A DNA stretch of 5,344 bases, from assembly GCA_937888665.1 (NCBI GenBank), contig CALBET010001203.1:1-5344 (forward strand), given 5' to 3'. The position numbers and the translations under genes were made by a program. The DNA comes from an uncultured Acidobacteriota bacterium. GTDB lineage: Bacteria > Acidobacteriota > Vicinamibacteria > Vicinamibacterales > UBA8438. Under the pieces are notes generated by a model. It had not been told where the DNA came from and searched no databases. It was given only the letters and a program-made list of their open reading frames with translations. Shown here piece after piece: positions 1 to 5,344 of this stretch; position 1 is the first letter of the stretch; each line of letters opens with the position of its first letter.

Positions 1-1345
1 TGGCGTCGGGGGTTTGGGCCTGCGAACTATGCAGGTCGGCCTGCACCACAATTTTCTCACTCGGGAGATACGCGATCAGCATGCCGGCCGCATGGCCGAG
101 CCCCTGGATGTTGTAGAGCTCAACCGTCCTCGTGCGGTCGGCGAGGACGTATTTCTCATTCACGGTTTCGAAGATGTAACCCTCCGACCACTCCTCTGGG
201 GGAGAGAGCGAAAACCGGTCGGGCTCCAACATCCAGGGGCCGGCCCGGAGGATCTCCTGATAGTAGGGCTTATTGCTCTCGTGGGTGATCACGGTCGCGC
301 CCTCGTGGACATAGGCACGAAGTCCACCCAGATGATCCCAATGATGATGGGTCGTCACGATGAAGCGGATCGGCTTGCTCGGTATCAGCCGGTATACTTC
401 GTCGATGACCGCCAGCGACCGGGCTTCGTTCAACGGCGCCTCGATGACCGCCACATGGTCGTCGAATTCGACCGCCACGCTGTGATGGGACCCTCCCCCG
501 ACTAACCACACGCCGTCACTCAACTGCTGTGAGTCCACGCGGACCGGCTGGATGCGCGCGCGCTGCACGTCGTTCGGCACCGTCAGTGCCGCGTTGGCCA
601 CGTTGGCCTGAAGATCCGAGACGGTTTCCAGACCAAACGCGTGGTCGCCGCCGCTGACGTTCGGCAGGTTCGCGCCGTCGTCATAATCCTGATGCTGATG
701 AAACCGGGGAATCTGCACCCCGCCCACCTCGCGGTACTGGGTGTAGACATTTTCGTAATACATGTCACCGACGACCGGATTTGGCACCCACGTCTGCACG
801 CGCTCGAGCCGGCCGTCGGGGTTGATCGTGCCGTTGATTCGGTACTTCCCAAACGCGACGAACGAGATCACGGTCGACCTCCCGCCGTACTCCTGGCGCG
901 TGACCATGGTCGGGTTGGCCCCCGGCGCCATCGCACCCTTGATGAACCCCCACGGTGTCAGGAGAATCTCGAGCCGCCGCAGCTCGGCGGCGGCGGGCTG
1001 CGGAATCGCTTCTCCCTGCGCGTTCAGGCTCCAGGCGTAGTCGCCGCTGACGAGATTGGTGACCTGGTCACCCTGCTCCCGGACGTACTCCTCGTGCGAG
1101 GACATCGTGTCGAAATCGATCATCCTCGTGTAGCTCGTCAGCTCCACCCGCGGCCAGTCGCGATCAGGTGAGACGTTTTGTCCGACCCGGCCCTGCCAGC
1201 CCGTGCCGGTGTACTGAATCGACGTCAGGTTCTCCATGCCCATCGCGAGCGCGGTGGTCTGTAAGACGCTTTGTACGCTTTGCGCCGACGCCGGCCCCGT
1301 CATCAGCGCCGACAGAGTCACGAAGAGCCAGAATCGTGTGGCCAT
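1..1345 (-). CDS. Secreted metallo-beta-lactamase-fold hydrolase, 3' end cut by window edge
   Basis: I translated this by hand: the frame is open from the ATG at 1345-1343 to the window edge, giving 448 codons with no stop. The N-terminus has an Arg and a hydrophobic stretch (residues 4-17) ending in PASA-Q, a likely Sec signal cut after residue 21. Residues about 25-270 form a beta-rich domain that I cannot assign; it loosely recalls LolA-like half-barrels. The metallo-beta-lactamase domain starts near residue 280. It shows the HxHxDH motif as HHHWDH (H333, H335, D337, H338), the next His ligand in GHAAG (H418), and an Asp ligand in QADL (D437). These spacings suit a two-metal, probably zinc, hydrolase. 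The last expected His ligand would lie beyond the window. The substrate is unknown; lactonase, beta-lactamase-like or other hydrolase activity are all possible. An AAGGGGG Shine-Dalgarno 5 nt upstream supports the start. The gene lies 67 nt after the DUF1552 gene and has its own putative promoter. Confidence 0.9.
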   Translation of the reverse strand, partial: MATRFWLFVTLSALMTGPASAQSVQSVLQTTALAMGMENLTSIQYTGTGWQGRVGQNVSPDRDWPRVELTSYTRMIDFDTMSSHEEYVREQGDQVTNLVSGDYAWSLNAQGEAIPQPAAAELRRLEILLTPWGFIKGAMAPGANPTMVTRQEYGGRSTVISFVAFGKYRINGTINPDGRLERVQTWVPNPVVGDMYYENVYTQYREVGGVQIPRFHQHQDYDDGANLPNVSGGDHAFGLETVSDLQANVANAALTVPNDVQRARIQPVRVDSQQLSDGVWLVGGGSHHSVAVEFDDHVAVIEAPLNEARSLAVIDEVYRLIPSKPIRFIVTTHHHWDHLGGLRAYVHEGATVITHESNKPYYQEILRAGPWMLEPDRFSLSPPEEWSEGYIFETVNEKYVLADRTRTVELYNIQGLGHAAGMLIAYLPSEKIVVQADLHSSQAQTPDA

Positions 1346-1350
1346 GGTTT

Positions 1351-1357
1351 CCCCCTT
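1351..1357 (-). promoter_or_regulatory. Shine-Dalgarno of the metallo-beta-lactamase-fold gene
   Basis: On the minus strand the sequence AAGGGGG is followed by AAACC and then ATG, a 5-nt spacing. This purine-rich site fixes the start at 1345. A 5-bp inverted repeat at 1355-1367 (CTTCA, loop ATC, TGAAG) touches its 5' edge. It would form only in read-through mRNA, because the expected start of the local promoter lies inside it. Confidence 0.7.
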
Positions 1358-1369
1358 CAGATTGAAGCG

Positions 1370-1397
1370 ATTATGTCTCAGCGGAGAAGCCAGTCAA
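1370..1397 (-). promoter_or_regulatory. Putative sigma70-type promoter for the metallo-beta-lactamase-fold gene
   Basis: In the 67-nt gap, the minus strand reads TTGACT (1397-1392), a 16-nt spacer, then CATAAT (1375-1370). Each hexamer matches the bacterial housekeeping consensus at 5 of 6 positions. The expected start is near 1363, giving a leader of about 18 nt that still contains the whole Shine-Dalgarno. The gap is visibly richer in A+T than the flanking genes, as expected of a promoter. The call rests on sequence match only, and sigma factor preferences in this lineage are less well known than in E. coli. Confidence 0.6.
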
Positions 1398-1412
1398 CAA
1401 TGAATACCGTGT

Positions 1413-2771
1413 CTAAATGTCGCTCAGTTGCGGCAACCGGCCGGTGCTGTCGCCGAAGCGCTCGATCGGCACATCCAGCTTGTCCAGCAGCGACAGGTAG
1501 AGGTTGGTCAGCGGCGTCCCATCCGCATACCGGATATGGCGCCCGGGACGGAGCTGCCCTGCTCCCCCCCCGGCCAGCAGAATCGGCAGGTCCTGAATGT
1601 TGTGGAGGTTGCTGTTGCTCATCCCGCTGCCATACAGCACCATCACCTGGTCGAGGAGCGAGCCCTCGCCGTCCGGTGTGGCGCGCAGCTTGTCGAGATA
1701 GTAGGCAAACAATCCGGTGTGATACCCGCCAAGCTTGATCAGCTTCGCGAGACTTTCGGGGTTGTTCTCGTGGTGCGACAGCGCGTGGTGCGGGTCCGGC
1801 ACCCCGATCTGCGGGTAGGTCTGGGCGGTGAGCTCCGGTGTCATCAGGAACGAGATGACCCGCGTGAGATCGGTCTGGTAGGCCAGCACCTGCAGGTCGA
1901 ACAACACCTTGACGTGCTCCTCGAACGACGTCGGGGTGCCGGCGGCGGGCCGGTCGACCAACGGCAACTCGCGGTCCACCTCCGCTTCGGCCCGCTCGAT
2001 ACGGCGTTCGATATCACGGACCGCCGTCAGATAGTCCGTCAGTTTGGCCCTGTCCGCCGCGCCGAGCCCGTCCTGCAGCCGCGACAGCTTCGCCGTCACC
2101 GCGTCGAGGATGCTCCGGTCCTTTGCCATCCGCTCCTGTCGCACCGCCGGGGCCGTGCTGGTCCCGTCGCCGAACAACCGTTCGAAGACGGCGCGGGGAC
2201 TGCTCTCCATCGGGAGCGGCGTGGTGGGCGTGCTCCAGCTCAGGGTGCTGATATACGCGCAACTGAATCCGGCATCGCAGGCGCCGCCGAACTCGGGCAA
2301 CCCGATGCCGACTTCGAGCGAGCCAAGCTGGGTTTGCTGGCCGAGCGTCGCCGCCGCGATCTGATCCATCGACCGGCCCGCCTCGAAGTCGGCGCCTTCG
2401 GTCGGCTTCGCGTGCACCCCGGTGAGGAACGCGCCCGTGATCCGTCCGTGCCCCCCGGCCGGGTCGCCGGGCATCTGGGCGCCCGGTTTGTGATCCAGAC
2501 CGGACAACACGGTCAGACGGTCCCGGAAGCCGGACAACGGCTGCAGAATCGGGGTGAACTCGAACCCCGCCCCCTCCACCGTCGGGGTCCAGTTGTTCAT
2601 GACAGCCCCATGGGGCACATACACCACCCCGAGCCGGGGTTTCGGTCGCGCCTCCGTCCGGGACAGCGCGGTCAGCGCGGGCACCATGCCGTCCAGCAGC
2701 GGCAACGCGACCGCGGTGCCGAGGCCGCGCAGGATGGTGCGCCGGGGCAGCGCCTTCTTGGTGATGATCAT
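1413..2771 (-). CDS. HXXSHH (DUF1552) family protein, Tat-exported
   Basis: This 452-residue protein is of usual length for the family. The N-terminus has a twin-arginine signal: RR at residues 10-11 in PRRTILRGLG, then a hydrophobic stretch (about 17-33) ending near ALTA. The signature that names the family, HxxSHH, is at 329-334 as HALSHH. Other family-like positions are YVPHG (51-55), GGHG (107-110) and the block YGSGMSNSNLHN (380-391), which resembles DUF1501 proteins; these are thought to be related to the alkaline phosphatase/sulfatase superfamily. C165 and C171 could form a disulfide. Residues 220-265 look helical and charged. The biochemical function is unknown. Tat export suggests folding, perhaps with a bound metal, before transport. 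Its ATG overlaps the stop of the DUF1592 gene by 4 nt (ATGA), and a TGAGGAG Shine-Dalgarno sits 9 nt upstream, so the two are cotranscribed and translationally coupled. The stop is TAG at 1415-1413. Confidence 0.95.
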   Translation of the reverse strand: MIITKKALPRRTILRGLGTAVALPLLDGMVPALTALSRTEARPKPRLGVVYVPHGAVMNNWTPTVEGAGFEFTPILQPLSGFRDRLTVLSGLDHKPGAQMPGDPAGGHGRITGAFLTGVHAKPTEGADFEAGRSMDQIAAATLGQQTQLGSLEVGIGLPEFGGACDAGFSCAYISTLSWSTPTTPLPMESSPRAVFERLFGDGTSTAPAVRQERMAKDRSILDAVTAKLSRLQDGLGAADRAKLTDYLTAVRDIERRIERAEAEVDRELPLVDRPAAGTPTSFEEHVKVLFDLQVLAYQTDLTRVISFLMTPELTAQTYPQIGVPDPHHALSHHENNPESLAKLIKLGGYHTGLFAYYLDKLRATPDGEGSLLDQVMVLYGSGMSNSNLHNIQDLPILLAGGGAGQLRPGRHIRYADGTPLTNLYLSLLDKLDVPIERFGDSTGRLPQLSDI

Positions 2772-5179
2772 GAGTCCGATCTCCTCATCTGGAACGGCTG
2801 GCTGCGAACCAGGGCGAGAATAAGCGACGACCAGCGGTAGTCGTCGCGCTCCGCCTGGCGCACGATCGCACGGATGGCCGGCCGGTCGTAATACTCGACC
2901 CCACGGCCCAACGCATAGGTCAGCAGCTTCTCGGTGACCGTTGCCACGAATTCGGCGCGGCGTTCGAAGAGCACCTCCCGCAACGCCGGGAGCCCGTCGA
3001 ACGCGGTCCCGTCGGGCAACACCCCCGAGTCATCGATCGGGGTATCGGCCTCGGTCTCACGCCACTGCCCCACCGCGTCGAAATGCTCCAGCGCGAACCC
3101 CAGCGGGTCCATGCGGGAGTGGCAGCTCGCGCAGACCGGGTTGGCACGATGCGTCTCCATCCGTGTCCGCATCGACTGGACCACCCCCGTGTCGACCCGG
3201 TCGGGCAGTGCGGGCACGTCGGGCGGCGGCGGAGGGGGCGGGGTGCCGAGAATGTTCTCGAGCACCCATTTGCCTCTCACGACCGGCGAGGTGCGGGTGG
3301 CCAGCGAGGTGACAGTCAGAATGCTCCCGTGCCCCAGCAGACCACGCCGCTTCTCGTCGTTCCAGGTGACCCGCCGGAACCGGCTCCCGTAGATCCCCTC
3401 GATCCCGTAGTGCCGGGCCAGCCGCTCGTTGACGAACGTGTAGTCCGCGGTGAGCAGATCGACCACGCTCCGATCTTCACGGACCTGGCTCTCGACAAAC
3501 AGCTCGGTCTCGCGCACCAGCGCGTCGCGCAGGCTGTCGTCGAACCCGGGAAACGCGTTGACCTCCGGCGTGACGGTGCGCATCCGCCGCAGATGCAGCC
3601 ACTGGCCCGCGAAGCTCGACACCAGCACCTGCGACCGCTCGTCGGCGAGCAGCCGCCGCACCTGCGCCTCAAGCACGGCCGGCTGGCCGAGACGCCCCCG
3701 TTCGGCCACCGCCAGCAGTTCGTCATCGGGGATACTGCTCCAGAGGAAGAACGACAGGCGTGACGCCAGCTCGACGTCGCTGAGACCGTAGGCCGTCGCC
3801 GGCGCCACGCCCGCCGGGTCGCGTTCGAGCCGGAACAGGAATTCCGGGTCGACCAGCATCATCTCGAGTGCGCGCTCGATGCCCGCCTCGAAACTTCCGG
3901 TGCGTCGCCCCGCGTCAAAGAACGTCCGCAACACCTGCACATCGCCGTCGGCGACGGGGCGGCGATACGCGCGTCGTGCCAGCGACCCGAGAATCTCGTC
4001 GGCGCAGCGACCTTCGTCAACCGCACTCGTCGGTCGGCAGGTGAAGACGTACGGCCGCCCGTCGGGGGCCGCTCGGTCCCCCGCCTCACCGCCGACGGTG
4101 TCCGGCGCATACGGCCCGCCGATCTCCACGCTGTCGAGCGCCATCCGCCCGACAAATCCGCGGCCCGTGCCGAAGGTCCACACCGGCAACCGGCTCGGAG
4201 CCACGCCTTCAACCACCGACGATCGCTTCACGAACGACACCCCCACGGTGTGCGCGCCGGCCGTCGCCGGGAACCTGACCGTCAGCGCCCCGTCCGCCCC
4301 CATCGGCGCGGCCTCGCGCTCGCGCTCGGCGGGCCACCGCCCCACGGGCAACAGCGCCACCCGGACACCGTCGAGACGGACGTCGATCTCCTGCGGCTCC
4401 CGGACGTTCCCGGTCAGGCGCAGGCTGACGACGTACTCGGCGTCGAGGGGAAAGTGATGGCGAACGGCGGTCCCTCCCCTCGACCCGAACGGCAGGTCCT
4501 CGCTCATGCGGTCGTCTTGCACGTCAAGCGCGGAGATGGCGTATCGCGCAATGTCCGGTTCAAGGGACGGATCTTCAACGGCCAGACGGCTGATGGCGCG
4601 CGCGGCCGAGATGTAGCGCTCCAACAACCCGGGCGCCACCGTCAACATGTCGGCGTTGTTGTCGAACCCGTAGGCGAGGTCGTCACCCGGTAACAGGGCC
4701 TCGCCGTCGATCTCGAGCCCCAACAGGTCACGAACGGCGTTCGTGTACTCGAGTCGATTGAGCCGATGAATGGTGGGACGTCCGGGGTTCGGCGTGGCGC
4801 GTGCCGCCCGGTCGAGTTCGGTCTCCAGCCAGGACGCGAAGTGGCCGTACGCCGCCTCATCAGGGCGTGGGCGCCCAGGGGGCGGCATCGACTGGGTCTG
4901 CAGCTTCTGCAGGACCTTTTCCCACAGTTCCGCATGGGCCCCGACCTCGTCGGTCCCCACGCCGTCCAGAGCCAGCGAGCCCCGCTGCAGACGTTCGTTG
5001 TGACAGGCCACGCAGTAGCGATTGAGCACGGCTCGATAGGTGGCCGGGTCCGGTGCTCCCGATTGTGCCGAGGCGACGCGCGGGGTGGTCGCCACCACCA
5101 GCATGACCAGCGTGACCGCGAGACAGCCCATCGCGGGCAGCCACGACGGCGTCGGTGTCACTCTGGGTCGAGGGCTCAC
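2768..5179 (-). CDS. DUF1592-family planctomycete-type diheme cytochrome c protein
   Basis: This is an 803-residue exported protein. The signal peptide has Arg residues at 4 and 6, a hydrophobic core at 18-30 and an ASA-Q cleavage site after residue 38. A cytochrome c domain follows (about 45-125), with heme motif CVACH at 56-60 and a candidate axial Met98 in SMPPPGRP. Next come a DUF1587-like segment (about 135-200, IHRLNRLEY...RDLLG), an unassigned beta-rich region (about 230-360), DUF1595 (about 390-452, ARRAYRRPV), DUF1592 (about 463-592), DUF1588 (about 600-708) and DUF1585 (about 733-800, ending SQPFQMR). DUF1588 has a seven-Pro run at 647-653 and a second heme motif, CASCH, at 683-687. 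C381 and C392 flank the start of DUF1595 and may pair. It probably transfers electrons in the periplasm or at the cell surface; substrate and partners are unknown. I chose the GTG start (5179-5177), 2 nt after the upstream stop, because it gives a basic signal-peptide N-region; the Met at residue 17 would lack one and has no clear ribosome binding site. Confidence 0.95.
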   Translation of the reverse strand: MSPRPRVTPTPSWLPAMGCLAVTLVMLVVATTPRVASAQSGAPDPATYRAVLNRYCVACHNERLQRGSLALDGVGTDEVGAHAELWEKVLQKLQTQSMPPPGRPRPDEAAYGHFASWLETELDRAARATPNPGRPTIHRLNRLEYTNAVRDLLGLEIDGEALLPGDDLAYGFDNNADMLTVAPGLLERYISAARAISRLAVEDPSLEPDIARYAISALDVQDDRMSEDLPFGSRGGTAVRHHFPLDAEYVVSLRLTGNVREPQEIDVRLDGVRVALLPVGRWPAEREREAAPMGADGALTVRFPATAGAHTVGVSFVKRSSVVEGVAPSRLPVWTFGTGRGFVGRMALDSVEIGGPYAPDTVGGEAGDRAAPDGRPYVFTCRPTSAVDEGRCADEILGSLARRAYRRPVADGDVQVLRTFFDAGRRTGSFEAGIERALEMMLVDPEFLFRLERDPAGVAPATAYGLSDVELASRLSFFLWSSIPDDELLAVAERGRLGQPAVLEAQVRRLLADERSQVLVSSFAGQWLHLRRMRTVTPEVNAFPGFDDSLRDALVRETELFVESQVREDRSVVDLLTADYTFVNERLARHYGIEGIYGSRFRRVTWNDEKRRGLLGHGSILTVTSLATRTSPVVRGKWVLENILGTPPPPPPPDVPALPDRVDTGVVQSMRTRMETHRANPVCASCHSRMDPLGFALEHFDAVGQWRETEADTPIDDSGVLPDGTAFDGLPALREVLFERRAEFVATVTEKLLTYALGRGVEYYDRPAIRAIVRQAERDDYRWSSLILALVRSQPFQMRRSDS
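2781..2787 (-). promoter_or_regulatory. Shine-Dalgarno of the DUF1552 gene, inside the preceding gene
   Basis: TGAGGAG on the minus strand lies 9 nt before the ATG at 2771, within the last codons of the DUF1592 gene. Together with the ATGA stop/start overlap at 2771-2768 it supports this start and coupled translation. Confidence 0.75.
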
Positions 5180-5181
5180 GG

Positions 5182-5344
5182 TTACCGAATCTTTCCTTGG
5201 CTGTAGATCTCGGTGGATTCCGACGCCGCCGTCTGGCTGGCGCCCAGGGCCATGAGCAAGTCCGCGGTGCTCCCGCCGCCGAGGCCAGGCAATAGAATGT
5301 GCCCGCCCCCCTGGGCGATCATGAGCGGGGTGATGCCGCGCTCG
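5182..5344 (-). CDS. Ankyrin-repeat protein, C-terminal fragment
   Basis: Only the last 53 residues and the TAA stop (5184-5182) are in the window; the gene enters from the right edge. The fragment begins ERGITPLMIAQGGGH, matching the ankyrin signature G-x-TPL-x-x-A, and continues through a Gly-rich loop to ADLLMALGA, which fits the second helix and the closing LL..GA of a repeat. The Gly-rich insertion (about residues 12-25 of the fragment) makes this repeat longer than the usual 33 residues. A short polar tail ends in YSQGKIR. Ankyrin repeats mediate protein binding, and the partner is unknown. Export cannot be judged because the N-terminus is missing. The stop is 2 nt before the GTG of the DUF1592 gene, which implies a common mRNA and probable translational coupling. 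An AAGGA motif at 5198-5194 inside this gene is the only visible Shine-Dalgarno for the next gene, at a long spacing of about 14 nt. Confidence 0.8.
   Translation of the reverse strand, partial: ERGITPLMIAQGGGHILLPGLGGGSTADLLMALGASQTAASESTEIYSQGKIR

Noticed and set aside
14..505. Plus-strand open frame of 163 codons near the left edge
   Set aside because: It lies opposite the metallo-beta-lactamase domain, whose metal motifs are intact on the minus strand. The plus-strand product has no recognisable features.
641..1171. Plus-strand open frame of 176 codons
   Set aside because: It is antisense to the N-terminal domain of the metallo-hydrolase, which is one continuous open frame on the other strand with a signal peptide and ribosome binding site.
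1355..1367. Inverted repeat CTTCA-ATC-TGAAG considered as a terminator or operator
   Set aside because: The stem is only 5 bp, is A/T-rich and has no U-tract after it. It may be chance, or at most slightly modulate the nearby Shine-Dalgarno.
1428..2840. A 470-codon plus-strand open frame opposite the DUF1552 gene
   Set aside because: Its translation is rich in Arg, Gln, Gly and His with no recognisable domain or signal. It is the expected antisense shadow of a GC-rich gene, and the minus-strand frame has a clear family signature.
3224..3244. G/C-only run considered as a low-complexity repeat
   Set aside because: It encodes the seven-proline stretch typical of DUF1588 proteins, so it is explained by the coding sequence.
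3083..3763. Plus-strand open frame of 226 codons opposite the DUF1592 gene
   Set aside because: It is a shadow of conserved DUF1592/DUF1588 coding sequence and has no plausible domain.
5129..5131. ATG at codon 17 of the DUF1592 gene as an alternative start
   Set aside because: It would leave no basic residues before the hydrophobic core and has no visible Shine-Dalgarno. The GTG at 5179 sits 2 nt after the upstream stop and gives a normal signal peptide.

Overview
The window is high in G+C and almost fully coding, with every supported gene on the minus strand. Long open frames on both strands and many G/C third positions fit a GC-rich soil or sediment bacterium. The adjacent DUF1592-type cytochrome and HXXSHH/DUF1552 protein, with an ankyrin-repeat gene before them and a secreted metallo-beta-lactamase-fold protein after them, suggest Acidobacteriota (Vicinamibacteria-like). 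Gemmatimonadota, Planctomycetota, Verrucomicrobiota or Myxococcota remain possible. The organism is an inference from gene content only.

Layout in the direction of transcription (right to left). (1) 5344-5182: the last 53 residues of an ankyrin-repeat protein, cut by the window edge. (2) 5179-2768: an 803-residue Sec-exported protein with two c-type heme motifs and the DUF1587/1595/1592/1588/1585 series of planctomycete-type cytochromes. (3) 2771-1413: a 452-residue HXXSHH (DUF1552) protein with a twin-arginine signal. (4) 1345 to beyond position 1: a secreted metallo-beta-lactamase-fold hydrolase, 448 residues visible, with no complete frame because its stop lies outside the window.

Genes 1 to 3 are tightly coupled, with a 2-nt gap and then a 4-nt ATGA overlap, so they almost certainly share one mRNA. 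Gene 4 follows a 67-nt gap. That gap holds a good sigma70-like promoter (TTGACT-16 nt-CATAAT) and a strong Shine-Dalgarno, so gene 4 probably has its own transcription start and may also be read through from the operon.

All three proteins whose N-termini are visible carry export signals, so the locus appears to build a periplasmic or cell-surface module: a diheme electron-transfer protein, a Tat-exported (hence probably folded or cofactor-loaded) partner and, possibly, a metal-dependent hydrolase. The DUF1592/DUF1552 pairing recurs in several phyla, but I know of no established biochemical function. No RNA genes, CRISPR arrays, mobile elements or clear terminators were seen.
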